Assembly: GCF_000424325.1 (NCBI RefSeq) | Contig: NZ_AUJR01000048.1 | Location: 1-35,383, forward strand | DNA from: [Clostridium] clostridioforme AGR2157 | Lineage (GTDB): Bacteria; Bacillota; Clostridia; Lachnospirales; Lachnospiraceae | Direction of reading: 5' to 3' | DNA: 35,383 nucleotides | In this document: positions 1 through 5,894 of the stretch, piece by piece | How the letters are laid out: each line of letters starts with the position of its first letter | Numbering within the stretch: the first letter of the stretch is position 1 | The notes under the pieces: generated by a model | Database searches by the model: none | What the model was told of the DNA's origin: nothing | The model's input: the letters and a program-made list of their open reading frames with translations, nothing else | Made by a program: the position numbers and the translations under genes

Positions 1-286
1 CCTTTGCATCATCGGTAATTTCAATCCTGCGGCCACGGCCTTTACTGTCTTCCATGGCAGCTTTCACGCCTGATTCCATATATTTTTTCAGGCAGAGCTT
101 TACCGTCGGTCTCGAAATATCGAGTTTGTCAGCAATGGCTTCATCTGCCATGCCATCTGATTTTAATAAGAGGATTTTGGCTCTCCTGTGGACTCTGGCT
201 TCAACAGTCCCCTTCTGTAGAATGGACTTTAAATATGACTTATCATCATTGGAAAGAAAAATAGGCGTAGCACTCTTTGGCATCAT
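1..286 (-). CDS. IS630-family transposase, N-terminal part, runs off the left edge
   Basis: Reading the minus strand from the ATG pair at 281-286 gives about 95 residues beginning MMPKSATPIFLSNDDK and continuing through a helix-turn-helix with the phrases VEARVHRRAKILLLKSDG and ISRPTVKLCLKKY, then GRGRRIEITDDA. This is the winged helix-turn-helix of IS630/Tc1-type transposases, which binds the element ends; the catalytic DDE part lies outside the window. An AGGAGG at 291-296 sits 4 nt before the first ATG and 7 nt before the second, so the second (281-283) may be the true start. No stop occurs in the visible part, so the element could be intact. It borders the AT-rich patch that follows, suggesting recent insertion there. 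Confidence 0.8.
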   Translation of the reverse strand, partial: MMPKSATPIFLSNDDKSYLKSILQKGTVEARVHRRAKILLLKSDGMADEAIADKLDISRPTVKLCLKKYMESGVKAAMEDSKGRGRRIEITDDAK

Positions 287-293
287 TTTACCT

Positions 294-328
294 CCTGAAA
301 TGGTCTATAAGTATTATACCATTTCAGG
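294..328. repeat. Perfect 11-bp inverted repeat just upstream of the IS630 transposase
   Basis: CCTGAAATGGT at 294-304 is the exact reverse complement of ACCATTTCAGG at 318-328, with a 13-nt spacer. It overlaps the transposase ribosome site. It may be an autoregulatory binding site, part of the terminal inverted repeat of the element, or a hairpin limiting transposase translation. The outer end of the element cannot be fixed from one copy. Confidence 0.6.
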
Positions 329-433
329 ATAATAATGTAAACTTATTAAAATCGAGTTATATTAGTGTTTATCTCAGAGCAAAGGAAAGAAGCGATTGAG
401 ATGTGTATTAACTCCAAAAGAAAAAATGATGCT

Positions 434-511
434 TTACTCCATGCAAAGCCAGTAGATTGCGACATTTGCATGGAGTAATAATAGTCGCAAAATAAAAATG
501 CTGGCTTTGCA
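434..511 (+). repeat. Nested, mutually exclusive inverted repeats (leader structure)
   Basis: Three complementary pairs interlock. Pair A is TTACTCCATGCAAA (434-447) with TTTGCATGGAGTAA (465-478), 14 bp perfect. Pair B is TGCAAAGCCAG (442-452) with CTGGCTTTGCA (501-511), 11 bp perfect. Pair C is TTGCGAC (457-463) with GTCGCAA (484-490), 7 bp perfect, nested inside B. A shares 442-447 with B and its second arm lies in the loop of C, so hairpin A excludes the B+C long hairpin. The structure ends 17 nt before the ribosome site of the next gene. Confidence 0.7.
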
Positions 512-542
512 ACTTGACTATCATATCAAGGAGGAAGCCCGC

Positions 543-806
543 ATGAAATATCTTAATGCAAAAGTGATTCTTCCGGACGCATTGGTAAAAGAGCTACAGA
601 ACTATGTTCAAGGCGGATATATCTATGTTCCTGTCGAGCAGGAACAGCAAAAGCGTTGGGGAGAAGTTTCCGGTTATCGGGAAGAATTGGAGCAGCGTAA
701 TAGGCAGATAAAAAAGGAACATCAAAACGGTGTTTCTATGGAATGCCTGTCAGAAAAATACGGTTTATCTTTCTATGCTGTCCGGAAAATTATATATCAA
801 AAATAA
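543..806 (+). CDS. CD3324-family small DNA-binding protein
   Basis: The product is 87 residues, MKYLNAKVILPDALVKELQN onward, and resembles the CD3324 family of clostridial proteins (Mor-activator-like). I recognise the YVQGGYIYVP stretch, a basic and polar middle, and a C-terminal helix-turn-helix-like segment (MECLSEKYGLSFYAVRKII). It probably acts as a transcription regulator; its targets are unknown. The start at 543 is chosen because AAGGAGG at 528-534 precedes it by 8 nt. An in-frame ATG at 498 would add 15 residues but has no ribosome site and falls inside the leader hairpins. The gene is monocistronic, closed by a strong terminator, and sits in the AT-rich patch beside the IS630 gene. 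Confidence 0.75.
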   Translation: MKYLNAKVILPDALVKELQNYVQGGYIYVPVEQEQQKRWGEVSGYREELEQRNRQIKKEHQNGVSMECLSEKYGLSFYAVRKIIYQK

Positions 807-810
807 CTGT

Positions 811-842
811 AAGGGGCTGCCAAGTGCAGCCCCTTATTTTAT
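811..842 (+). terminator. Rho-independent terminator of the CD3324-family gene
   Basis: AAGGGGCTGC (811-820) pairs perfectly with GCAGCCCCTT (826-835) around a 5-nt loop, followed by a T-rich tail. It starts 4 nt after the stop codon. Confidence 0.9.
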
Positions 843-939
843 TCAGTTTGGTTCGGTATCAGACAGTGTATAGAATGTTTATCTCAATGGCTGTAAAATA
901 AAAGAAAAATATAGAAAGATTTTATGAGAGGTAGTAACT

Positions 940-1695
940 ATGTGTACCAGATTTGTTTATCATGGAGATGATATGATTACAGGTTTTAATTTTGATATTG
1001 ACCTTTCTGTATGGAAACATAAAGTGATTGAAGAAAAGGAGCGTTTCTATATCGGAATTTTGCGACCGGACGGAACGTACCATTCTTATCATGGGGTTAA
1101 TAAAAATGGAAATGTTGGAACGTTGTTATATGTGCACGGAAACCCTGACGGAACATATCAAGACAGCCAAATATGTATGACGATTGCAGATTTGACGGAG
1201 CAGTTTATCAAAGCGCAACTTTCTTTTGACGAAGTACTTCAAATTGTAAAGTCGAAGAAGATTACCTATGCTCCGGACGCTACTATGCAGGCGATGTTAT
1301 CAGATGTTCATGGACGCGTATTGATAATCGAGCCGGGAATTGGGTATTGGGAAGAACATAAACGATATTCCTTGATAACGAATTACTCTTTGATGAAACC
1401 GGAAAGCACAAAAAAATTTATTGTGCAGGGCGACGACCGATACGAAAGGGCTTTGCAATTATTAGACAGATACGAAAATGATTTTTCAATTTCCGACGCA
1501 TTCACATTGCTTCATGCCGTCCGGCAAGAGGGCGCATGGGCTACCAGAGTTTCATTTGTTTACTCTGCGAAAGAACAGACAGTATATTATGTAGAAAATA
1601 ACCACTTTGAGCATATCACGAGATTTGTATTTCCGTCAGCGGAGCAGGAAAGGAGTAGTCATGCAACAGAAAGTTTATCCTCGTTCAAAGGATAA
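940..1695 (+). CDS. Ntn-type linear amide C-N hydrolase (choloylglycine hydrolase / acyltransferase superfamily)
   Basis: The 251-residue product begins MCTRF, so removal of Met1 exposes Cys2, the N-terminal nucleophile of this superfamily. Other expected positions are visible: Asn17 and Asp19 in GFNFDID, Asn148 in LITNYS, and Arg203 in ATRVSFVYS, followed by the YY strand typical of the fold. The Arg that precedes Asn/Asp in true bile-salt hydrolases (RNMD) is Phe16 here, so a bile-salt substrate is doubtful. Members cleave amides such as penicillins, conjugated bile acids or acyl-homoserine lactones; the substrate here is unknown. There is no signal peptide. AGAGG lies just before the ATG. 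The 3' end overlaps the next gene by 35 nt, implying co-translation. The AT-rich composition suggests transfer. Confidence 0.7.
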   Translation: MCTRFVYHGDDMITGFNFDIDLSVWKHKVIEEKERFYIGILRPDGTYHSYHGVNKNGNVGTLLYVHGNPDGTYQDSQICMTIADLTEQFIKAQLSFDEVLQIVKSKKITYAPDATMQAMLSDVHGRVLIIEPGIGYWEEHKRYSLITNYSLMKPESTKKFIVQGDDRYERALQLLDRYENDFSISDAFTLLHAVRQEGAWATRVSFVYSAKEQTVYYVENNHFEHITRFVFPSAEQERSSHATESLSSFKG

Positions 1696-2281
1696 AGAAA
1701 CGGTTTATCTGAAAAATGTTATCACCAATCCCAATATCATAATTGGTGATTATACAATGTATAACGATTTCGTCAGAGAACCAAAAGATTTTGAAAAGAA
1801 CAACGTTTTGTACCAATATCCGATAAATAAAGATAAACTGATAATTGGAAAATTTTGTTCGATAGCCTGCGGAGCAAAATTTATTTTCAACAGTGCAAAT
1901 CATTCTTTATCATCTCTTTCAACATACCCATTTCCTATCTTTTTTGAAGAATGGGGATTAGATGTGAAAGATATTACGAAAGCATGGGATAACAAAGGGG
2001 ATATTATTATCGGAAATGATGTTTGGATTGGTTACGAAACAGTCATTTTAGCAGGTGTTACAATTGGCGATGGCGCAATCATCGGAGCGCGTGCAGTCGT
2101 TACGAAAGATGTTCCCCCATATACAATCGTAGGCGGTGTACCTGCGAAGCCGATAAGAAAGCGCTTTCCACAAGAAACGATTGACACTTTGCTAAAAATA
2201 AAGTGGTGGGATTGGTCTAAGGAGCGTATAGCACAACATATATCCGAGATACAGTCAGGAAATATTGAACATCTGATATAA
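1661..2281 (+). CDS. Vat/CatB-like xenobiotic O-acetyltransferase (left-handed beta-helix)
   Basis: The 206-residue product has the full architecture of the Vat streptogramin A acetyltransferases. It has an [15 protein letters not shown] entry strand, then [13 protein letters not shown], and [11 protein letters not shown] with the candidate catalytic His81 (His82 in VatD). The hexapeptide-repeat coils [26 protein letters not shown] follow, then [18 protein letters not shown] and a C-terminal KWWDW helix. Members acetylate the hydroxyl of streptogramin A or chloramphenicol using acetyl-CoA, as cytoplasmic trimers. Drug specificity cannot be told from the sequence. The start at 1661 follows GGAAAGGAG and lies inside the upstream hydrolase gene; the longer frame from 1607 lacks a ribosome site. 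The pairing with an amide hydrolase beside an IS suggests a mobile detoxification unit. Confidence 0.8.
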   Translation: MQQKVYPRSKDKETVYLKNVITNPNIIIGDYTMYNDFVREPKDFEKNNVLYQYPINKDKLIIGKFCSIACGAKFIFNSANHSLSSLSTYPFPIFFEEWGLDVKDITKAWDNKGDIIIGNDVWIGYETVILAGVTIGDGAIIGARAVVTKDVPPYTIVGGVPAKPIRKRFPQETIDTLLKIKWWDWSKERIAQHISEIQSGNIEHLI

Positions 2282-2282
2282 A

Positions 2283-2320
2283 TTGCCGTACGACGGAAGC
2301 CGTCGTACGGCAATAATTAT
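2283..2320. terminator. Perfect 14-bp hairpin after the acetyltransferase gene
   Basis: TTGCCGTACGACGG (2283-2296) and CCGTCGTACGGCAA (2300-2313) are exact complements with a 3-nt loop. The hairpin begins 2 nt after the stop codon. The following bases are A/T rich but not a clean T run, so this is a likely terminator or mRNA-stabilising hairpin. Confidence 0.7.
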
Positions 2321-2339
2321 TGACTTACTATATCCATCT

Positions 2340-2426
2340 TCAAAAATTTTTAATTTCATCCTTATATACACCGTCTTGCTGTAACCATTTTGCTAAGCTA
2401 CAAACTGTTTCACAATCTATGAGAAA
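2340..2426 (-). pseudogene. Possible 3' fragment of an unidentified gene
   Basis: One minus-strand frame is open for 28 codons with protein-like content (IDCETVCSLAKWLQQDGVYK and then DEIKNF, stop). It has no start and no ribosome site. It may be the C-terminal stump of a gene cut off where the AT-rich patch joins the chromosome; chance is also possible. Confidence 0.25.
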
Positions 2427-2445
2427 CTATAGTAAGAATGAAGGG

Positions 2446-2718
2446 CTATTTTATTAAATCATTGTATTCCGGATGCTTTTCAAACCATTTGACGGCATAG
2501 GAACAGGTCAGAACAGCTTTCTTGTCCTGGGAACGCAGATGCTCTGCCAGGGCTTCCATCAGTTTGCCTGCGATTCCCTGGCCCCGGAGGGAGTCGTCCA
2601 CAAAGGTGTGGTTGATATCTGCGGCGCCATCAGCAGTGTCCGGAAATGTTACCTCAGCCAACAGTTTGTCCTGTTCATCATATAGGGCAATTTGATTTGG
2701 ATGATAAGTGAAATTCAT
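2446..2718 (-). CDS. YjdJ-type GCN5-related N-acetyltransferase
   Basis: The 90-residue product (MNFTYHPNQIALYDEQDKLL onward) matches the small YjdJ/NATD1-type acetyltransferase fold: a short N-terminal sheet, INHTFVDDSLRGQGIAGKLM with the RGQGIA acetyl-CoA loop, and a C-terminal SYAVKWFEKHPEYNDLI helix. Members of this minimal GNAT class transfer an acetyl group to an unknown amine in the cytoplasm. AGGAGG (complement of 2726-2731) lies 7 nt before the chosen ATG (2716-2718). An in-frame upstream start at 2799 would add 27 residues but has no ribosome site. Confidence 0.85.
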   Translation of the reverse strand: MNFTYHPNQIALYDEQDKLLAEVTFPDTADGAADINHTFVDDSLRGQGIAGKLMEALAEHLRSQDKKAVLTCSYAVKWFEKHPEYNDLIK

Positions 2719-2848
2719 GGCAGGTCCTCCTGTATTGTGAATTGGGGACTGACCGTCCCGCTGCCATGTAATTATAGCACTGAAGGTCTGGTTAAGCAAC
2801 AGGCAGATGGAATTGCCATGGCTTCCAGAAGTTCTCCAGAGGACCTCT

Positions 2849-2868
2849 GAAGTCCTCCAGAGGACTTC
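2849..2868. repeat. Near-perfect palindrome with a partial second copy
   Basis: GAAGTCCTC (2849-2857) and GAGGACTTC (2860-2868) are exact complements separated by CA. A related unit, GTTCTCCAGAGGAC, occurs just upstream at 2831-2844, so the core CTCCAGAGGAC appears twice 23 bp apart. It lies between two minus-strand genes and could be a tandem operator for the acetyltransferase gene or a decayed repeat. Confidence 0.5.
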
Positions 2869-2892
2869 CGGGGCCCTAAATGGCTAAAAATA

Positions 2893-2938
2893 ACAGGTGA
2901 ATAGCAGGAGGGAAGTGCTTCCTTTGGCTGTTACCTGT
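2893..2938 (-). terminator. Terminator-like inverted repeat of the DUF3298 gene
   Basis: ACAGGT (893-898 of this kilobase block) pairs with ACCTGT (2933-2938), and inside it GGAAG (2911-2915) pairs with CTTCC (2918-2922). Read on the minus strand the outer arm is followed by TTATTTTTAG. The 5' arm overlaps the stop codon at 2931. Confidence 0.5.
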
Positions 2939-3698
2939 CAGGACTATCTGTATCAAAGGGCAGCAGGAATTCCGGAATGCCGCTGGAGTAGGGGGCAATA
3001 TCGTACTGCTGGTAGTAAATGACAATCCCCCTTGGTGTCAGATAAAAATTTTCAGGATGAAAGGAATTGCGAAGGAGTTCAGGGTAGTTGTCAAAATAGG
3101 TGCCGGGATTGGCTTTCAGTCTCTCCGCAATTTCAAGCTGTATCCAATTCTGGATATCCTGGATATAGGAGGGATTGTCTTGATAAAAGTCGCTGAGTGT
3201 CATTTGTTTGCCGGACTCAGCATCCCATGTCTCAGACGTCCGCAGTGTGGAGCCATGAGCTCCGCCTGTAAATGTATACTGCTCCATATAGAGACTGAAA
3301 ATACAGTTCTGGTTATAAGTCACCACATAACTTATATTAAATTCATATGGAAAGAACGGGAAATTACGGACGCGGCTGTAATTTGCTTCTTCGGCTGCCT
3401 GGGGATACAATACGGTCCTGCAGTATTTGCCTTTTTCGGCTGCCTGTGTGGCATAATATTGGTTTATGGTCTGTATGGTCTCCTGGTTACAGGAAGCATC
3501 TAATTGCGGGTAACGAATCTGACAGTTAAGAACAATAGAATCCCGGTAATCCATCTGGTCTGCCAGGATATGTTGGGTTATGGTTTGCATAAAAGCCTCA
3601 TATGATATGTTTTTACAATATATGTGCATGGTTGGCCATGTATGATTGACTAATGGTTTCAGTGGGACATTCCTGTGTTTTGTTTTCCGTCTTGACAC
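2931..3698 (-). CDS. DUF4163/DUF3298 domain protein
   Basis: The 255-residue product has an N-terminal DUF4163-like part (residues about 50-125, with the IVLNCQIRYPQL strand) and a C-terminal DUF3298 part. Within the latter, TFTGGAHG (about 145-152), WDAESGKQMTLSDFY and the final YDIAPYSSGIPEFLLPF stretch are diagnostic. The fold occurs in PdaC and RsiV-type extracytoplasmic proteins, where it binds cell-wall material or lysozyme. Those usually have a signal anchor; none is visible here. The only long start is a GTG at 3696-3698, without a clear ribosome site and overlapping a forward promoter. Either the start lies further in (ATG at 3627-3629) or the N-terminus has been lost. Function is otherwise unknown. 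Confidence 0.7.
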   Translation of the reverse strand: MSRRKTKHRNVPLKPLVNHTWPTMHIYCKNISYEAFMQTITQHILADQMDYRDSIVLNCQIRYPQLDASCNQETIQTINQYYATQAAEKGKYCRTVLYPQAAEEANYSRVRNFPFFPYEFNISYVVTYNQNCIFSLYMEQYTFTGGAHGSTLRTSETWDAESGKQMTLSDFYQDNPSYIQDIQNWIQLEIAERLKANPGTYFDNYPELLRNSFHPENFYLTPRGIVIYYQQYDIAPYSSGIPEFLLPFDTDSPDR

Positions 3699-3720
3699 GA
3701 ACGTATGTTTGTGATATTAT
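3692..3720 (+). promoter_or_regulatory. Sigma-A promoter with an SOS operator in its spacer
   Basis: TTGACA (3692-3697) and TATTAT (3715-3720) are separated by exactly 17 nt. A LexA-type box fills the spacer. It should drive the small genes beginning at 3807. Confidence 0.8.
3698..3711 (+). promoter_or_regulatory. LexA (SOS) box 1
   Basis: CGAACGTATGTTTG fits the Gram-positive LexA/DinR consensus (CGAACRNRYGTTYG class) with a single imperfect half-site base. It lies between the -35 and -10 hexamers, the classic repressing position, and also touches the GTG start of the divergent DUF3298 gene. Confidence 0.7.
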
Positions 3721-3731
3721 AAGAACATAAA

Positions 3732-3745
3732 AGAACATATGTTCT
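3732..3745 (+). promoter_or_regulatory. LexA (SOS) box 2
   Basis: AGAACATATGTTCT is a perfect 14-bp palindrome containing the exact GAAC-N4-GTTC core of Bacillus/Clostridium LexA sites. It lies just downstream of the predicted transcription start, 34 bp centre to centre from box 1 (about three helical turns), so two LexA dimers could bind the same face. Confidence 0.8.
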
Positions 3746-3806
3746 CATGCGGAGCTGAGAGGGATAATCCATGAAGCAGAACATAAAATATATTGGAGGT
3801 AGCCAT

Positions 3807-4070
3807 ATGAAAATCACAAAGGACAATCTGAATGAAGTTTTATTTGAGAACCAGGATGCCAGGCTTTTGATTGAAGACGTCGTGACCCATACCAGCGCTA
3901 ACCTCTATTATTACCATGATATAGAGATAACGGTTCAGAAGGCACTGGATATCTGGCATAAGGCCCAGACTGCAGACGAGGAAGAGAGCGGATTTTACAG
4001 TGTGTCCTTCCTGGATTTTTCAAAGAAGCGGATGCCAGTGCCGACAGGTTTACAGCAAGCATTCTCATAG
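3807..4070 (+). CDS. Unrecognised 87-residue protein under a predicted SOS promoter
   Basis: I do not recognise this protein. It begins MKITKDNLNEVLFENQDARL, is acidic in the first half, and contains a THTSANLYYYHDIEITVQKALDIWHKA helix followed by SGFYSVSFLDFSKKR. No membrane segment or signal is seen. GGAGG at 3795-3799 lies 7 nt before the chosen ATG; an in-frame ATG at 3771 has no such site. Beyond the stop, two other frames stay open: one reads SWFFEDIFYKDRIFKAVFGN and ends near 4140, the other runs to the stop at 4193-4195. The present C-terminus (MPVPTGLQQAFS) may therefore be the product of a frameshift. The two LexA boxes upstream suggest induction by DNA damage. Confidence 0.5.
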   Translation: MKITKDNLNEVLFENQDARLLIEDVVTHTSANLYYYHDIEITVQKALDIWHKAQTADEEESGFYSVSFLDFSKKRMPVPTGLQQAFS

Positions 4071-4221
4071 CTGGTTTTTCGAGGACATATTTTACAAAGA
4101 CAGGATTTTTAAGGCCGTTTTTGGAAATGCATTCCGGCGCTGATCGATGTCTGTCACATAGGAGAATGGAAATCAAACAATACCTGACATCATGATAAAA
4201 CAGAAAGGTGGTTTTATAAAA

Positions 4222-4446
4222 ATGGAAAATTGTTGCAGGGTTAACCTGGAACAGGAGATGACTATTGAGAACCTATATTGTTTCATAAGGGCATCCCTGC
4301 AGGCATTACAGAACACCGGTGGATATGGGGAGGCGGATTTTGTATGTCCTCTCTGTGGAAGAAAGGCCCATATAAAGCGTTTGAAGGGCGAGATTTATAA
4401 TACAGGTGAGATTGAGTGCAGGTGTGGGTACTCGTTTCATTTTTAA
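4222..4446 (+). CDS. Small zinc-ribbon-like protein, function unknown
   Basis: The 74-residue product (MENCCRVNLEQEMTIENLYC onward) has a helical N-terminal half and a C-terminal pair of metal-binding knuckles, Cys42-x2-Cys45 (VCPLCG) and Cys66-x-Cys68 (ECRCG), with two beta-strand-like stretches between. That is a zinc-ribbon pattern, but the family is not recognised. AGGTGG at 4206-4211 precedes the ATG by 10 nt. An upstream in-frame ATG at 4192 overlaps the stop of the preceding open frame (ATGA), which would allow translational coupling and add 10 residues. It lies in the same transcript direction as the predicted SOS-controlled gene. Confidence 0.55.
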   Translation: MENCCRVNLEQEMTIENLYCFIRASLQALQNTGGYGEADFVCPLCGRKAHIKRLKGEIYNTGEIECRCGYSFHF

Positions 4447-4480
4447 AGGCAGACCGGTGGCTGATACGTGAATAAACTAG

Positions 4481-4503
4481 GCCGTCACTTTGCGGCGTTT
4501 TTT
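4481..4503 (+). terminator. Weak terminator before the SleB-like gene
   Basis: GCCG (4481-4484) and CGGC (4493-4496) can pair around an 8-nt loop, followed by G and six T residues. The stem is short, so termination is likely partial. Confidence 0.4.
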
Positions 4504-4628
4504 AACCAATAATTACCTTAAATATGTTTGGATTGCTAATTTTGGGACAGAATATAATAGAGAGCAAATGCCATGGGCAGTTCGCGGGTATCTGACTCAG
4601 GGCAGTTCAAACATTTTAAGGAGTAAAT

Positions 4629-5324
4629 ATGAAACGAATCGTTATATTGGGAGCCATGGCCTTGGCCATATCACTGGCAGTGCCTATGACAGCGCAGGCA
4701 GAAGAAAACGGGACAGATATGGTACTCGCCGCACAGGGTGTGGTTAATGAATTAAAGACCGCTCTTCGGGATGCAGCCCATAAGACAATCAAATTTGCCA
4801 ATCAGGACGGAATCAATATTTATAAGGAACCCAGCACAGAGGCAGTGGTTTTGGACCAGGCATTACTGAATACATCCTTTGAGGTTTTGGGGGAATACGG
4901 CGATTGGTCAATGATAACAACAGAGGCAGGACATGCATATATTGAAACAAAATGTCTCTCAGGTATTGAGATAAGGCATCCTTCTTATTCCGAAGAGGAC
5001 CTTTATATACTGGCTCATGTAATCTGCGGCGAGGCGCAGAACTGCCCGGACGATGAGCAGCTGCTGGTGGGCTCCGTGGTATTGAACCGGGTGAATCATC
5101 CCCGGTTTCCCGGTACAATCAAGGGTGTTGTATTTGCACCGGGGCAGTATTCCTGCACCAGGGATGGAAATTACTACCGTGAACCCACAGCAAGCAATTG
5201 GGCCAATGCAAAGTGGCTTCTGGAAAATGGAAGTATCTTGCCGAGGAATGTGGTCTGGCAGTCAGGAGGCAGACAGGGCAGGGGAGAATACCTGAGGACC
5301 AGATATCACAGTTATTGTTATTGA
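4629..5324 (+). CDS. Secreted SleB-like cell-wall hydrolase with an SH3-like domain
   Basis: The 231-residue product starts with a Sec signal peptide (MKRIVILGAMALAISLAVPM, cleavage after TAQA). Residues about 55-110 look like a bacterial SH3 domain (NIYKEPSTEAVVLDQ ... WSMITTEAGHAYIETKCL). Residues about 122-231 are a SleB/CwlJ-type hydrolase domain: YILAHVICGEAQ carries the expected catalytic Glu135, then GSVVLNRVNHPRFPGTI, GQYSCTRDG and the terminal YHSYCY. Relatives are lytic transglycosylases acting on cortex or vegetative peptidoglycan. The signal and the SH3 module favour a role outside the cell. AAGGAG lies 5 nt before the ATG, and a TATAAT at 4553-4558 may belong to its promoter. It is followed by a bidirectional terminator shared with the tRNA. 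Confidence 0.85.
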   Translation: MKRIVILGAMALAISLAVPMTAQAEENGTDMVLAAQGVVNELKTALRDAAHKTIKFANQDGINIYKEPSTEAVVLDQALLNTSFEVLGEYGDWSMITTEAGHAYIETKCLSGIEIRHPSYSEEDLYILAHVICGEAQNCPDDEQLLVGSVVLNRVNHPRFPGTIKGVVFAPGQYSCTRDGNYYREPTASNWANAKWLLENGSILPRNVVWQSGGRQGRGEYLRTRYHSYCY

Positions 5325-5380
5325 TGGCAGGTGGAATACCAGTGAAAGCCTCATATTTACGCATTTTCAGGTATATACAC

Positions 5381-5413
5381 AAAAATGGCCCTCCGTACTG
5401 GAGCGCCATTTTT
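5381..5413. terminator. Bidirectional terminator between sleB-like gene and tRNA-Ala
   Basis: AAAAATGGC (5381-5389) pairs with GCCATTTTT (5405-5413), and the inner CTCC with GGAG, with one unpaired C in each arm. There are A/T runs on both sides, so it can serve the forward hydrolase gene and the reverse tRNA gene. Confidence 0.85.
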
Positions 5414-5441
5414 GTATTAAAGTTTGTCGGTAGATATTCAA

Positions 5442-5514
5442 TGGAGCATACGGGATTCGAACCCGTGACCTCCACACTGCCAGTGTGGCGCGCTCCCAGC
5501 TGCGCTAATGCCCC
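5442..5514 (-). tRNA. tRNA-Ala (anticodon GGC)
   Basis: The minus strand folds as a 73-nt cloverleaf. The acceptor is GGGGCAT with ATGCTCC, followed by discriminator A73. The D arm contains AGCTGGGAG, the anticodon stem is CCACA/TGTGG with loop CTGGCAG and anticodon GGC, and the T arm contains GGTTCGAATCC. The acceptor has the G3-U70 pair that marks alanine tRNAs. CCA is not encoded beyond the discriminator. It reads GCC codons. It stands alone, with its own promoter and a terminator shared with the convergent gene. Confidence 0.95.
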
Positions 5515-5525
5515 AACACTCGTAG

Positions 5526-5554
5526 ATAATACCATAAATCCAGATGAAAATCAA
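5526..5554 (-). promoter_or_regulatory. Promoter of tRNA-Ala
   Basis: On the minus strand TTGATT (5549-5554) and TATTAT (5526-5531) are 17 nt apart, and the -10 box ends 11 nt before the first tRNA base. Confidence 0.8.
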
Positions 5555-5737
5555 GTACTATTTTTTTAATTATTCATACTTTTTGAAAATTCCGTATAAA
5601 ATGTTAAATCTCCCGCTTTTAATCCTTAAGGAATTTTATTCTTAATTTAGCTTCTGCTCAAACTTTAGTCACAATTTTCATGTATACTCTTTTTCAACAA
5701 GGAATTACTCCTTTTGACATAGATTTCTCTCATACTC

Positions 5738-5764
5738 AGCCGGCATGATTATATCATGTCGGCT
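5738..5764. repeat. 12-bp inverted repeat in the AT-rich gap after the tRNA
   Basis: AGCCGGCATGAT (5738-5749) pairs with ATCATGTCGGCT (5753-5764) with one G-T wobble and a 3-nt loop. No T run follows. The surrounding 5570-5832 stretch is strongly AT-rich and contains no gene I can support. Confidence 0.4.
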
Positions 5765-5832
5765 CCTCTCATAATCAGGCATATTCTGTATAACTTTCAT
5801 TAGTTGACAATCATCATTACATCCGTCAATCT

Positions 5833-5894
5833 TGTATAATAGACTTGAAATAAAAAATGGCATAGCAAAAGAGCGAAGATGTAACTTCGCCATG
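5833..5894 (-). repeat. IS91-type element 3' end, copy 1 (62 bp)
   Basis: This 62-bp segment is repeated at 35030-35090 with only one substitution and one 1-bp gap. It contains the hairpin GCGAAG-atgtaa-CTTCGC at 5873-5890. Copy 2 sits directly downstream of an IS91-family transposase gene, where the rolling-circle origin end (oriIS) of this family lies, so this copy marks the end of a decayed relative. The flanking bases of the two copies are unrelated. Confidence 0.75.

Noticed and set aside
54-332. Forward open frame of 92 codons
   Set aside because: It is the antisense of the IS630 transposase, which has the ribosome site and recognisable sequence on the minus strand.
5442-5514. tRNA-Ala as an integration site for the neighbouring mobile DNA
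   Set aside because: No second copy of the tRNA 3' end was noticed, and the IS91-type remnant lies more than 300 bp away on the promoter side.
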